A DNA stretch of 64,000 nucleotides from Gammaproteobacteria bacterium (GCA_016712635.1 JADJQS010000002.1:496001-560000); one strand, 5' to 3'. Positions 26,117 through 35,219 are shown, counted from the first letter of the stretch. Notes: generated from the letters alone by a model not told the origin. Made by a program: numbers and translations.

Positions 26117-27304
26117 CTACAGGGCGTCGAAACCGCGCGCGAGGTCGGCCTGGAGGTCGTCGGCGTCTTCCAGACCGACCGCGATACGCACCAGACCTTC
26201 GCGGATGCCGGCGGCCTCGCGCGCCTCTGCGGAGAGACGCCCGTGCGTGGTGGTCGCAGGATGGGTGATCGAGGACTTCGTGTCGCCCAGATTCGCGGTG
26301 ACCGAGATCAGCTCCATCGCATTGATGAAGCGCCACGCCTCGGCGCGGCCGCCGTCCAGTTCAAAAGCCAGCAATCCGCCGAAACCGCTCTGCTGGCGTC
26401 GCGCCAGTTCGCGCTGCGGGTGATCCGGCAGTCCGGCATAGTACACCTGCCGCACCGCAGACTGCCGCGCGAGCCACGCGGCCAGCTTCTGTGCGCCGGC
26501 GCTGTGCGCCTGCATGCGCACCGCAAGCGTCTCCAGTCCCTTGAGGAACACCCAGGCGTTGAACGGGCTGAGGCAGGCGCCCGTCGTGCGCAGGGCGCCG
26601 TACACCTCCTTGCCGACCAGAGCCTCGCTCCCGACCACTGCGCCGCCGACGCAGCGTCCCTGGCCGTCGATATATTTGGTCGCCGACAGCACGACGATGT
26701 CGGCGCCGAGCGCGAGCGGCCGTTGCAGGGCCGGCGTGCACACGGTGTTGTCGACCGCCAGCAGGCAGCCGTGGCCGTGCGCCAATGCGGCGAGCGCGGC
26801 GATGTCGGCGATGTGCGCGAGCGGATTGGCGGGCGTCTCCACGAACAGCAGGCGCGTAGCCGGCCGCAGCGCCGCCTCCCAGGCGGCCAGTTCGGTCAAT
26901 GGCACGAAGGTGGTCTCGATGCCGAAGCGTCCAAGGTAGTTGGCGAACAGCAGGGCGGTGTTGCCGAACACCCCGTGCGCGCACACGACGTGGTCGCCGG
27001 CCTTGAGCAGACCCAGGCAGGCGGTGAGGATCGCCGCCATGCCGGAGGAGGTCGCCACGCAGCGCTCACCGCCCTCCAGCGCCGCCAGCCGGCGTTCGAA
27101 GGCATTGACCGTGGGATTGGTGAAGCGTGAATAGACGTTGCCGGGTTCGGCGCCGGAAAACCGCGCCGCCGCCTGTTCGGCGCTGCCGAACACGAAGCTC
27201 GAGGTGGTGAAGATCGGCTCCGACTGCTCGCCCTGTTCCGTACGCCGCTGCCCGGCGCGGACGCCGCGGGTCGAGAACCCGTATTCGTCGAACTCATCCG
27301 TCAT
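26117..27304 (-). CDS. metZ: O-succinylhomoserine sulfhydrylase
   Basis: PLP enzyme that makes homocysteine from O-succinylhomoserine and sulfide. The 395-residue protein of the Cys/Met metabolism family has SGMAAILTACLGLLKAGDHVV, VETPANPLAHIADI, AVDNTVCTPALQRPLALGADIVVLSATKYIDGQG (PLP Lys near 208) and the closing GDTKSSITHPATTTHGRL. The ATG at 27304 has GGGAG seven bases upstream. It is placed after purF as in Pseudomonas but has its own promoter, a SAM-II-type riboswitch and an intrinsic terminator in the 183 bp leader, so SAM should repress it. Confidence 0.94.
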   Translation of the reverse strand: MTDEFDEYGFSTRGVRAGQRRTEQGEQSEPIFTTSSFVFGSAEQAAARFSGAEPGNVYSRFTNPTVNAFERRLAALEGGERCVATSSGMAAILTACLGLLKAGDHVVCAHGVFGNTALLFANYLGRFGIETTFVPLTELAAWEAALRPATRLLFVETPANPLAHIADIAALAALAHGHGCLLAVDNTVCTPALQRPLALGADIVVLSATKYIDGQGRCVGGAVVGSEALVGKEVYGALRTTGACLSPFNAWVFLKGLETLAVRMQAHSAGAQKLAAWLARQSAVRQVYYAGLPDHPQRELARRQQSGFGGLLAFELDGGRAEAWRFINAMELISVTANLGDTKSSITHPATTTHGRLSAEAREAAGIREGLVRIAVGLEDADDLQADLARGFDAL

Positions 27305-27340
27305 CGCATATCTCCCGGCAACGCGGCCGCGGCCACAAAC

Positions 27341-27373
27341 AAAAAAACCCGCATCGGCGCACGCCAAAGCAGG
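27341..27373 (-). terminator. metZ: Intrinsic terminator in the metZ leader
   Basis: On the minus strand CCTGC-T-TTGGC, a four-base loop, and GCCGA-T-GCGGG form a ten-pair stem with one mismatch, followed directly by seven Ts (27341-27347). It stands between the riboswitch aptamer and the metZ ribosome site, the position expected of a regulated leader terminator. The 5' arm overlaps GCTTTGG (27364-27370), which can instead pair with CTAAAGC at the end of the aptamer. Confidence 0.82.
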
Positions 27374-27377
27374 TGAT

Positions 27378-27431
27378 CCGCTTTAGCCGCATTTGTTACG
27401 CGCCCGCAAGCTGAAGATCAAATCGGCGCTT
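27378..27431 (-). ncRNA. metZ: SAM-II (SAM-alpha) type riboswitch aptamer upstream of metZ
   Basis: The minus-strand RNA has the order of conserved elements I know for SAM-II: GCGCC followed by GATTTGA, then AGCTTGCGG, GGCGCGTAACAAATGC, and GGCTAAAG. P1 pairs GCGCC with GGCGC; the loop ATTTG is exactly complementary to CAAAT downstream, giving the H-type pseudoknot; AGCTTGC can pair with GCGGCT. It starts within a few bases of the predicted transcription start and is followed by a terminator. Target gene metZ is a methionine-pathway gene, which fits SAM sensing. Recognised by eye; a covariance-model search would settle it. Confidence 0.82.
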
Positions 27432-27439
27432 TCATCGCA

Positions 27440-27468
27440 AGGTTAAAAAACGGTCCGCGGCTTGTCAA
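27440..27468 (-). promoter_or_regulatory. metZ: metZ sigma70 promoter
   Basis: TTGACA (27463-27468) and TAACCT (27440-27445) on the minus strand are spaced by exactly 17 bases. The start would fall near 27433, immediately before the riboswitch. The promoter lies just downstream of the purF stop codon, so metZ has a transcript separate from the purF operon. Confidence 0.78.
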
Positions 27469-27487
27469 GCCGGCGTCACGCCGACAG

Positions 27488-28990
27488 CTACAGGCTCAGC
27501 ATGCTGCCGCCCGTCTCCTTGCCGCGCCGGCTCTTGTTCTCGTCGCTGCGCTGGTGCTCCAGCGCCTGCAGGTATTCCGTGGTCACGTCGCCGGTGACGT
27601 ATTCGCCGCTGAAACAGGAGGTATCGAAGCGCTTGATGCGCGTGTTGCCCTTGCCGACCGCCCTGATCAGGTCGTCCAGATCCTGGTAGAACACGGCGTC
27701 CGCGCCGATCCTCTGCGCTACCTCCTCCTCGCTGCGGTTGTGCGCGATCAGCTCGTGCGCCGCCGGCATGTCGATGCCGTAGACGTTGGGATAGCGCACC
27801 GGCGGCGCGGCCGAGGCGAAGTAGACCTTCTTCGCGCCGGCGTCGCGCGCCATGCGGATGATCTCGTCGGAGGTCGTGCCGCGCACGATGGAATCGTCCA
27901 CCAGCAGCACGCTCTTGCCCTTGAACTCGAGGTCGATCGCGTTGAGCTTCTGGCGCACGGACTTCTTGCGCATCTGCTGGCCCGGCATGATGAAGGTGCG
28001 CCCGATGTAGCGGTTCTTGATGAAGCCCTCGCGGTAATTGACGCCAAGATCCTGGGCCAGCGCCAGCGCGGCGGTGCGGCTGGTATCGGGGATCGGGATT
28101 ACGACGTCGATGTGATGGCCGGAAAAATCGCGCTTGATCTTCGCCGCCAGCTTCTCGCCCATGCGCAGGCGCGCCTTGTACACGTAGATGTCGTCGATGA
28201 CCGAGTCCGGCCGCGCGAGGTAGACGTACTCAAAGATGCAGGGCGAATGCTGCGGATTCTCCGCGCACTGGCGCGAATAGAGCGCGCCGTCCATCGAGAT
28301 GAACACGGCCTCGCCCGGGGCGATGTCGCGCACCAGCTCGAAGTCCAGCACGTCGAGCGCGACGCTCTCGGAGGCGATCATGTACTCGGTGCCCTGGTCG
28401 GTCTCGCGCTTGCCGAACACGATGGGACGGATGCCGTAGGGATCGCGGAAGCCGACGATGCCGTAGCCGGTGATCATGGCGATCACGGCATAACCGCCGC
28501 GGCAGCGGCGGTGCACGCCGGCGACGGCGGTGAAGATGTCGTTCTCGTCAATGTGCATCTTGCCGCTCTTCTGCAGCTCGTGCGCGAAGATGTTGAGCAG
28601 CACCTCGGAGTCGGATTCGGTATTGATGTGGCGCTTGTCCTCGCGGAACAGGTCCTGCTTGAGCCGCTCCGCGTTGATCAGGTTGCCGTTGTGCGCGAGC
28701 GCGATGCCGTAGGGTGAGTTGACGTAGAACGGCTGCGCCTCGGACGGCAGCGTGCAGCCCGCCGTGGGATAACGCACGTGGCCGATGCCGCAGTTTCCGC
28801 GCAGGTTGATCATGTGCGAGGTGTCGAACACGTCGCGCACCAGGCCGTTGTCCTTGCGCAGAAAGAACTTGGTGCCCTCGCAGGTCATGATGCCCGCCGC
28901 GTCCTGCCCGCGGTGCTGCAGCACCGTAAGTCCGTCGTACAGCGACTGGTTCGTATTGCTGCGGCGCACCGCGCCGATAATGCCGCACAT
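27488..28990 (-). CDS. purF: Amidophosphoribosyltransferase
   Basis: First committed enzyme of purine synthesis: PRPP and glutamine to phosphoribosylamine. The 500-residue protein begins MCGIIGAV with the N-terminal nucleophile Cys2. The class II glutaminase domain contains RGNCGIGHVRYPTAG and LAHNGNLIN; the PRPP-binding loop is SVLLVDDSIVRGTTSDEI (near 361). It lies three bases after cvpA, the classic cvpA-purF pairing. Confidence 0.97.
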   Translation of the reverse strand: MCGIIGAVRRSNTNQSLYDGLTVLQHRGQDAAGIMTCEGTKFFLRKDNGLVRDVFDTSHMINLRGNCGIGHVRYPTAGCTLPSEAQPFYVNSPYGIALAHNGNLINAERLKQDLFREDKRHINTESDSEVLLNIFAHELQKSGKMHIDENDIFTAVAGVHRRCRGGYAVIAMITGYGIVGFRDPYGIRPIVFGKRETDQGTEYMIASESVALDVLDFELVRDIAPGEAVFISMDGALYSRQCAENPQHSPCIFEYVYLARPDSVIDDIYVYKARLRMGEKLAAKIKRDFSGHHIDVVIPIPDTSRTAALALAQDLGVNYREGFIKNRYIGRTFIMPGQQMRKKSVRQKLNAIDLEFKGKSVLLVDDSIVRGTTSDEIIRMARDAGAKKVYFASAAPPVRYPNVYGIDMPAAHELIAHNRSEEEVAQRIGADAVFYQDLDDLIRAVGKGNTRIKRFDTSCFSGEYVTGDVTTEYLQALEHQRSDENKSRRGKETGGSMLSL

Positions 28991-28993
28991 CGC

Positions 28994-29518
28994 CTACCCT
29001 CCGTCCGCGAATTCGCCCGCGTCCCGCGGGATCGACTTCATTATCCCGTCCGCCGCGCCGCCCAGCCCGTCCGTGGCCCAGTCCGACAGGATGGCGAAAT
29101 GACCGACCATCCGTGAGTCCTGCCATGCCGCGTTCCGCGCCAGCGGCGTCAGCGCCGCCAGCATCACCAGCACGGCGACCACCACGACCCCGCGCAGCGC
29201 GCCGAACAGCGCACCGAGCGCGCGGTCGGCGATGCCCAGGCCGCCCGCCTGCACCAGGCGCGATGCGAGGCTGCTTACCAGCATGCCGGCGACCAGCACC
29301 ACGATGAACACGAGCAGAAAGGCCGCACCGATCCTGACGCTTTCATATGGAACCACTCCCTCGAACAGCCCGGAGGCCGGGTACGAGTAACGAAAGGCCA
29401 GCCAGAAGGACAACACCCATACCGCCAGCGAAAGCACCTCTTTCACAACGCCCCGGAACAGGCTCAGCAACGTCGACAGCGTGATGACGGCGACGATGAC
29501 TATGTCAAGCCACGTCAT
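28994..29518 (-). CDS. cvpA: CvpA-family membrane protein
   Basis: A 174-residue inner-membrane protein with four predicted spans in about residues 1-130 (opening MTWLDIVIVAVITLSTLLSLFRGVVKEVLSL) and a short charged tail. CvpA is known from colicin V production in Escherichia coli and envelope homeostasis. It lies between dedD (23 bp) and purF (3 bp), as in many gammaproteobacteria. Confidence 0.93.
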   Translation of the reverse strand: MTWLDIVIVAVITLSTLLSLFRGVVKEVLSLAVWVLSFWLAFRYSYPASGLFEGVVPYESVRIGAAFLLVFIVVLVAGMLVSSLASRLVQAGGLGIADRALGALFGALRGVVVVAVLVMLAALTPLARNAAWQDSRMVGHFAILSDWATDGLGGAADGIMKSIPRDAGEFADGG

Positions 29519-29541
29519 CCGGCGAGGCCCTCATTCTACCA

Positions 29542-30081
29542 CTATTCCGCGCGCGAGCCGCGCCAATCATAGCTGATCACCACCGCCTCCAGTTTCATAT
29601 CCCGGGCCAGTTTTTCGCGCATCTGCTCGCTGCGGGCGCGCTCCATCTCGGGACCGATGCGCACGCGCAGTACCGGCTTTCCGTCTTTCACCTCGCGATC
29701 GATGAAAACCGCCTTGTAGCCCTGCGCGCGCAGCTGATCGCGCAGGGTGCGGGCGTTATCCTCGCTGGAAAAGCTGCCCACCTGCACCACCCACGCGGGC
29801 GGTTTGCCCGCAGCCGCGTCCGCGGGGACCGCCGGCGCGCCGGCGCGTGCCCCATCTTCCGGCGTGCCGGCATCTCCCGCCGCGACCAGCGGCACCTCTT
29901 CTATGCGGAAATCCTCGGGCTGCTCCGGGATATTGTCCCGTCCGGCCGGATAGAACTGTTCGGCGTTGAAATCGAGGACCAGCGGGACCACGATCGCCGC
30001 CAGCGCGACGAGGACCAGCGCGCCGACCAGACGGTGGCGCAGGTTCGGCTGCGGACCTTCCTGCTGTCTGTACTCTTTCAT
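29542..30081 (-). CDS. dedD: DedD-like SPOR-domain protein
   Basis: A 179-residue protein: short cytoplasmic N-terminus, one membrane span (about residues 18-38, LVGALVLVALAAIVVPLVL), an Ala/Pro-rich linker, and a C-terminal SPOR domain (about 95-175, WVVQVGSFSSEDNARTLRDQ through VLRVRIGPEMER). SPOR domains bind denuded peptidoglycan at the division septum. Position between folC and cvpA is the usual one for dedD. Confidence 0.9.
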   Translation of the reverse strand: MKEYRQQEGPQPNLRHRLVGALVLVALAAIVVPLVLDFNAEQFYPAGRDNIPEQPEDFRIEEVPLVAAGDAGTPEDGARAGAPAVPADAAAGKPPAWVVQVGSFSSEDNARTLRDQLRAQGYKAVFIDREVKDGKPVLRVRIGPEMERARSEQMREKLARDMKLEAVVISYDWRGSRAE

Positions 30082-30098
30082 GACGTGCAGATTCTAAC

Positions 30099-31398
30099 TT
30101 AAGAGGAGGCGTCGGCGACACCGCCGTGAAGCGCACGCAATACCGCACCGACGGTATAGAACGAGCCGAACACGACAACCCGGTCACCGGGGAGCGCCGC
30201 AGAGACGGCGGCGCGAAAGGCGGCCTGCGCATCGGCGCCGATCCGGGCCTCCGCCTGCGCGCGGGCGGCGATGCTGTCCCTGAGGCGTTCGACCGGCGCC
30301 GCCCGCTCCACCGGCAGGGGGGCCACGTACCAGTCGTCCACGACGTGCGCGAGCGACGATATCATGCCGTCGATGTCCTTGTCGCCGAGAATGGCCGCCA
30401 CGGCGTGCGTGCGCCCCGGAACGGGCGCGTCCGCCAGCGAACGCGCCAGCGCCGCCGTGCCGTCCGTGTTGTGGGCGACGTCCAGGATGCACGGCACGCC
30501 GTCCACCACCAGGCGCTGGAACCGCCCGGGCAGGGAAACCCGCCGCAGGCCTTCCTCCAGTGCCGCGCGCGGGAACCTCCAGTCGCCCGTCGAGCAGGCG
30601 CAGCGCCATCAATACTCCCGCGGCGTTGTGGTACTGAAAGCGCCCCGCCAGGGCGGGCGCCGGCAGATCGTCGCAGCGGGCGCCGCCGCCCCACCACGTC
30701 CATGCGCCCGCGGCGGAATCCCCCGCCGCCCAGCCGAAATCGCGCCCCGGCAGGTGCAGCACCGCCCCGCGGTCGGCGGCCGCGGAAGGCAGCGATAGCG
30801 GCGGCGCGGGATCGCTGCATACTGCGGGACGGTCGCGGCGGAAGATCCCCGCCTTCTCCGCACCGATGGTCTCGCGGTCGTGCCCGAGCCAGTCCACGTG
30901 GTCGATGCCGATGCTGGTCACCAGCGCCACGTCGCAATCCAGCAGATTGACCGCGTCGAGGCGCCCCCCCATGCCGACCTCCAGCACGGCGACGTCGGGC
31001 CGCGCGCGCGCGAAATGGTCGAAGGCCGCCAGCGTGCCGAACTCGAAATAGGTCAGGCTGACGTCGCCGCGCGCGCGGTCCACGCGGTCGAAGGCCCGGC
31101 ACAGCTCAGCATCGGACGCCTCCCGTGCGCCGACGCGGACGCGCTCGTTGTAACGCAGCAGGTGGGGCGAGGTGTAGGCCGCGACGCGATGGCCGGCGGC
31201 GGAGAGGATGGATTCGAGCAGGGCGACGCTGGAGCCCTTGCCGTTGGTGCCCGCCACCGTCACCACGGGACAGGGCAGCGTCGCGCCGAGCCCCAGCGCC
31301 TCCGCGACGCGCCGCACGCGCTCGAGTCCGAGATCGATGCTGCGCGGGTGCAGGTGTTCGAGCCAGGCGAGCCAGGCTTCCAGGGTATCGAAACGCAT
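30099..31398 (-). pseudogene. folC: Folylpolyglutamate/dihydrofolate synthase, frameshifted
   Basis: Adds glutamate to folates and makes dihydrofolate from dihydropteroate. The 5' part (31398 to about 30570) reads MRFDTLEAWLAWLEHLHPRS, the P-loop VVTVAGTNGKGSSVA, TSPHLLRYNERV, VLEVGMGGRLDAVN and SIGIDHVDWLG. The family then continues in another frame (to 30099) with VVDGVPCILDVAHNTDGT, ILGDKDIDGM and VFGSFYTVG. Joining the two needs removal of one base (or gain of two) in the GC-alternating run at 30563-30572. The repaired protein would be about 432 residues, a normal size. folC is normally needed for growth, so a sequencing or assembly error is as likely as a true mutation. Confidence 0.85.
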
Positions 31399-31477
31399 CG
31401 CGGAGGGACTCAGGAGACGGTGCCGGCCCGCGGGAGCCGGGCCGATCCGTCACGCGCGAAGCGGCGGGACGGGTGCG

Positions 31478-32338
31478 TCACGCCGGCAGGCGCTTGGTCA
31501 TCATCGCCAGCAGGCTGTGGATCTTGTCGCGCATGTTGCGCCGGTCGATGATCATGTCGATCGCCCCGTGCTCGAGCAGGAATTCGCTGCGCTGAAAGCC
31601 CTCCGGCAGCTTCTCGCGCACGGTCTGCTCGATCACGCGCGGACCGGCGAAACCGATCAGGGCGTTGGGCTCCGCGGCGTTGATGTCGCCGAGCATGGCA
31701 AGGCTGGCGGACACCCCGCCCATGGTGGGATCGGTCATGACGGAAATGAACGGAAGACCCTTGGCGTTCATCCTGGCGAGCGCGGCGCTGGTCTTCGCCA
31801 TCTGCATGAGCGAGACCAGCGCCTCCTGCATGCGCGCCCCGCCGCTGGCCGAGAAACACACCAGCGGGATGCCGCGCTCGATGCAGATGTTGACGCCGCG
31901 CACGAAGCGCTCGCCCACCACGGATCCCATCGAACCGCCCATGAAGCTGAATTCGAAGGCCGCGGAGACCAGCGGCAGTCCCTTCACCTTGCCCATCATG
32001 ACGATCAGCGCATCCTTCTCGCCGGTCGACTTCTGCGCCTGGATGAGGCGGTCGCGGTACTTCTTGGAGTCGCGGAAACGCAGGAAGTCCAGCGGTTCGA
32101 TCTCGGCCCCGATCTCGACGCGCGGCTCGGAGTCCAGGAACATGTCGAGTCGCGCGCGGGCGCCGATGCGGTCATGGAAACCGCATTTCGGACACACGCC
32201 GTAGCTGCGCTCAAGCTCGGCGCGATAGAGGATCTGATTGCAGGAATTACACTTGGTCCACAGGCCTTCGGGAATGGATTTCTTGCGCACGCCTTCCGTG
32301 CGGATCTTCGATGGCAGCAGTTTTTCAAACCAGTTCAT
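31478..32338 (-). CDS. accD: Acetyl-CoA carboxylase carboxyltransferase subunit beta
   Basis: Beta half of the carboxyltransferase that transfers CO2 from carboxybiotin to acetyl-CoA for fatty-acid synthesis. The 286-residue protein has the N-terminal zinc ribbon (Cys30, 33, 49, 52 in CNSCNQ and CPKCGFH) and the crotonase-fold core FMGGSMGSVVGERFVRG, CFSASGGARMQEAL and DPTMGGVSASLAMLGDI. It lies between trpA and folC, as in Pseudomonas. Confidence 0.97.
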   Translation of the reverse strand: MNWFEKLLPSKIRTEGVRKKSIPEGLWTKCNSCNQILYRAELERSYGVCPKCGFHDRIGARARLDMFLDSEPRVEIGAEIEPLDFLRFRDSKKYRDRLIQAQKSTGEKDALIVMMGKVKGLPLVSAAFEFSFMGGSMGSVVGERFVRGVNICIERGIPLVCFSASGGARMQEALVSLMQMAKTSAALARMNAKGLPFISVMTDPTMGGVSASLAMLGDINAAEPNALIGFAGPRVIEQTVREKLPEGFQRSEFLLEHGAIDMIIDRRNMRDKIHSLLAMMTKRLPA

Positions 32339-32402
32339 AGTTCAACAGGATCCATGCCCAGTCTCGTCAGTATATGTCCGCGCACAAACGCCGCGCAGGC
32401 CC

Positions 32403-33215
32403 TCAGCGGGCGGGCGCATCGATCGCCCGGCGCATCTCTGCCAGGCGGGCGCCGATCACGGGGGCGATGCTCGCGGTATCTTCCCCGGCATCCTCGATGA
32501 TCTTCACCAGCGCGCTCCCGACCACCACCGCGTCGGCCACCGCGGCGACGGCCGCCGCCGCGGCCGCGTCCCGGATGCCGAATCCGACCCCGATCGGCAG
32601 GTCCGTGCAGCCGCGGATCTCCGCCACCCGGTCCCGGACCGATGCCACGTCGAGGTGGGCGGCGCCGGTGACCCCTTTCAGCGAAACATAATAGATGAAT
32701 CCCCGCGCGGCCGCACTGATTCCGCGCAGGCGGTCCGGCGTGCTGGTCGGGGCGACCAGGAAGATCGGATCGAGGCCGCGTCCCTCGAGCGCGCCGAGCA
32801 GGTCGCCGGCCTCCTCGGGCGGCATATCCACGATCAGCGTGCCGTCGACCCCGGCCTCCGCCGCCGCCTGTGCGAAGGCGTCGTAACCCATGGCCTCGAC
32901 CGGATTGAGGTATCCCATCAGCACCACCGGCGTCGTGCGGTCGTCGCGCCGGAACTGCCGCACCATGTCCAGCACCGTGCGCAGGCTGACGTGATGGGCC
33001 AGTGCGCGCTCACTCGCGCGCTGGATCACCGGTCCGTCGGCCATGGGATCGGAGAACGGCACACCGAGTTCGATGATGTCGGCGCCGGCCGCCGCCATGG
33101 CGTGCATGAGGGGCACCGTCAACGCGGGGGAAGGATCGCCCGCGGTCACATACGGGATGAGGGCCTTCTTCCCCGCGGCGCGCAGCCGCCCGAAACATCC
33201 TTCGATGCGGCTCAT
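32403..33215 (-). CDS. trpA: Tryptophan synthase alpha chain
   Basis: Cleaves indole-3-glycerol phosphate to indole, which is passed to TrpB. The 270-residue TIM barrel has both catalytic acids, Glu49 and Asp60, in IIELGVPFSDPMADGP, plus VLMGYLNPVEAMG and VGFGIRDAAAA. The ATG at 33215 overlaps the TGA of trpB as ATGA, implying translational coupling. Confidence 0.96.
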   Translation of the reverse strand: MSRIEGCFGRLRAAGKKALIPYVTAGDPSPALTVPLMHAMAAAGADIIELGVPFSDPMADGPVIQRASERALAHHVSLRTVLDMVRQFRRDDRTTPVVLMGYLNPVEAMGYDAFAQAAAEAGVDGTLIVDMPPEEAGDLLGALEGRGLDPIFLVAPTSTPDRLRGISAAARGFIYYVSLKGVTGAAHLDVASVRDRVAEIRGCTDLPIGVGFGIRDAAAAAAVAAVADAVVVGSALVKIIEDAGEDTASIAPVIGARLAEMRRAIDAPAR

Positions 33216-34438
33216 ACCTTGATCCCGTCGCGCGCGGCGACCGTGTGGATGTCCTTGTCGCCGCGGCCGGACAGGTTGACGACAATGATGCGGTCCTTGT
33301 CCAGCGATGGCGCGAGTCGCGCGGCGTAGGCCACCGCGTGGCTGGACTCCAGCGCCGGGATGATGCCCTCCACCCGGGTCAGGGTATGAAAGGCGTCCAG
33401 CGCCTCGTCGTCGGTGATGGAGACGTAGTTCGCCCGCCCGCTGTCCTTCAGCCATGCATGCTCGGGCCCGACGCCGGGATAATCCAGTCCGGCCGAGATC
33501 GAATGGGTCTCGATGATCTGCCCGTCGGCATCCATCATCAGGTAGGTGCGGTTGCCGTGCAGCACGCCCGGCCGCCCGGCGCACAGGGGCGCCGCATGGT
33601 GGCCGGTGCTGATGCCGTCGCCGGCGGCCTCGACGCCGTACAGGACGACGTCGTCGCGCAGGAACGGATAAAACAGCCCGATCGCGTTCGAGCCGCCGCC
33701 GACGCAGGCCACCAGCGCATCCGGCAGGCGCCCCGTCTGCGCAAGGCACTGCGCGCGCGCCTCGCGCCCGATCACGGCCTGGAAGTCGCGCACCATGGCG
33801 GGATAGGGATGCGGGCCGGCCACCGTGCCGATGATGTAGAAGGTCGTGTCGACGTTGGTGACCCAGTCGCGCATGGCCTCGTTCAGCGCGTCCTTCAGCG
33901 TGCGCGATCCCGATTCGACCGGGACCACTTCCGCGCCGAGCAGGCGCATGCGGTAGACATTGATGGACTGGCGCCTGATGTCCTCGGCGCCCATGTAGAC
34001 CACGCACTCCATGCCGAAGCGCGCCGCCACCGTGGCGGTGGCCACGCCATGCTGGCCCGCGCCGGTCTCCGCGATGACGCGCCGCTTGCCCATGCGGCGC
34101 GCGAGCAGGGCCTGGCCGACGGTGTTGTTGATCTTGTGCGCCCCGGTGTGATTGAGATCCTCGCGCTTGAGGTAGATCTGCGCCCCGCCCAGTTCGCGGC
34201 TCCAGCGCTCGGCGTGATACAGCGGCGAGGGCCGGCCCACGTAGTGCTGCAGGTCGCGGTCGATCTCGGCCATGAAGTCGGGATCATGGAGGTAGCGCTC
34301 ATAGGCCAGCCGCAGCTCTTCCAGCGGCGCCATCAGGGTCTCCGCCACGAAGCGCCCGCCGTAGGGGCCGAAATGCCCGTTCGCGTCCGGCATGCTGTTC
34401 AAGTCGGGCGTCTTGCTGCCCGCCGTTCGATTCGCCAT
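33212..34438 (-). CDS. trpB: Tryptophan synthase beta chain
   Basis: PLP enzyme that condenses indole and serine to tryptophan. The 408-residue protein has the PLP Lys102 in NHTGAHKINN, AETGAGQHGVATA, and ACVGGGSNAIGLF, the phosphate loop. The start MANRTAGSKTPDLNSMPDANG is followed at once by the conserved HFGPYGGRFVAETL. Preceded by trpF at 34 bp and overlapping trpA by four bases. Confidence 0.97.
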   Translation of the reverse strand: MANRTAGSKTPDLNSMPDANGHFGPYGGRFVAETLMAPLEELRLAYERYLHDPDFMAEIDRDLQHYVGRPSPLYHAERWSRELGGAQIYLKREDLNHTGAHKINNTVGQALLARRMGKRRVIAETGAGQHGVATATVAARFGMECVVYMGAEDIRRQSINVYRMRLLGAEVVPVESGSRTLKDALNEAMRDWVTNVDTTFYIIGTVAGPHPYPAMVRDFQAVIGREARAQCLAQTGRLPDALVACVGGGSNAIGLFYPFLRDDVVLYGVEAAGDGISTGHHAAPLCAGRPGVLHGNRTYLMMDADGQIIETHSISAGLDYPGVGPEHAWLKDSGRANYVSITDDEALDAFHTLTRVEGIIPALESSHAVAYAARLAPSLDKDRIIVVNLSGRGDKDIHTVAARDGIKV

Positions 34439-34472
34439 GAATATCTATCCTGGAATGTGAATGGCCATAGCA

Positions 34473-35114
34473 TTACGCCTCGCGGACACCCTCCGCGTCA
34501 ACGCGCCGCACAGCCGCGAAGAAGGCGGCCATGCGCGCGGCATCCTTGATGCCCCTGGCCGATTCGACGCCGCCGCTCACGTCGACGCCGTACGGACGCG
34601 CAGCCCGAATTGCATCCGCGACGTTGTCCGGCGTCAATCCCCCGGCCAGCAGGATGTGCGCGCCCGGCCGCGCGGGAATCTCGCCCCAGGGAAACGTCGC
34701 CCCGGTTCCCCCCGGCGTCCCCGGGCGATAGGCGTCGAGCAGAAGCGCGCGGGCGTCATGGTAACGCTCCGCCTCCGCCCGCACATCGGTGCCCGGGCGC
34801 ATGCGCACCGCCTTGATGTAGGGCAGGCCGAAGATACGGCAGCTCGACGGGGGTTCGTCGCCGTGGAATTGCAGGATGTCGATGCGGACCCGCCCGAGCA
34901 CGGCCTCGATCTCCGCGGGGCCGGCGTCGACGAACAGGCCCACCGCATGGACGAACACCGGTAGCCCCGCCGCGATCTCGGCCGCCCGCGCGACATCCAC
35001 GCAGCGCGGACTCTGACCGTAGAACACCAGCCCGATCGCATCCGCGCCGAGCGCCGCGGCCGTCACCGCGTCCTCGGCCCGGGTAATGCCGCAGATCTTA
35101 ACACGTGTGCGCAT
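34473..35114 (-). CDS. trpF: Phosphoribosylanthranilate isomerase
   Basis: Converts phosphoribosylanthranilate to the carboxyphenylamino-deoxyribulose phosphate intermediate of tryptophan synthesis. The 213-residue barrel has the general-base Cys8 in VKICGITRAEDA, IGLVFYGQSPRCV, LQFHGDEPPS and LAGGLTPDNVADAI with VDVSGGVES near the end. First of trpF-trpB-trpA; truA lies 105 bp upstream. I saw no tryptophan leader peptide. Confidence 0.95.
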   Translation of the reverse strand: MRTRVKICGITRAEDAVTAAALGADAIGLVFYGQSPRCVDVARAAEIAAGLPVFVHAVGLFVDAGPAEIEAVLGRVRIDILQFHGDEPPSSCRIFGLPYIKAVRMRPGTDVRAEAERYHDARALLLDAYRPGTPGGTGATFPWGEIPARPGAHILLAGGLTPDNVADAIRAARPYGVDVSGGVESARGIKDAARMAAFFAAVRRVDAEGVREA

Positions 35115-35219
35115 AGATTCGGATACAAGATACTCGAGAATGGATGAAAGGGGAAAGTCAATCTATTGATCAGCGGTCAAATCCCGCGCACGCCGCCGGC
35201 GTCCCGCCCCTATCCGCCG

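Noticed and set aside
24747..26423. 558-residue + strand frame
   Set aside because: It is antisense to the glycerate kinase and the metZ end; sequence is Arg/Ala/Pro-rich without motifs.
35115..35219. Tryptophan leader or attenuator ahead of trpF
   Set aside because: No tandem Trp codons and no hairpin with T-run in the 105 bp.
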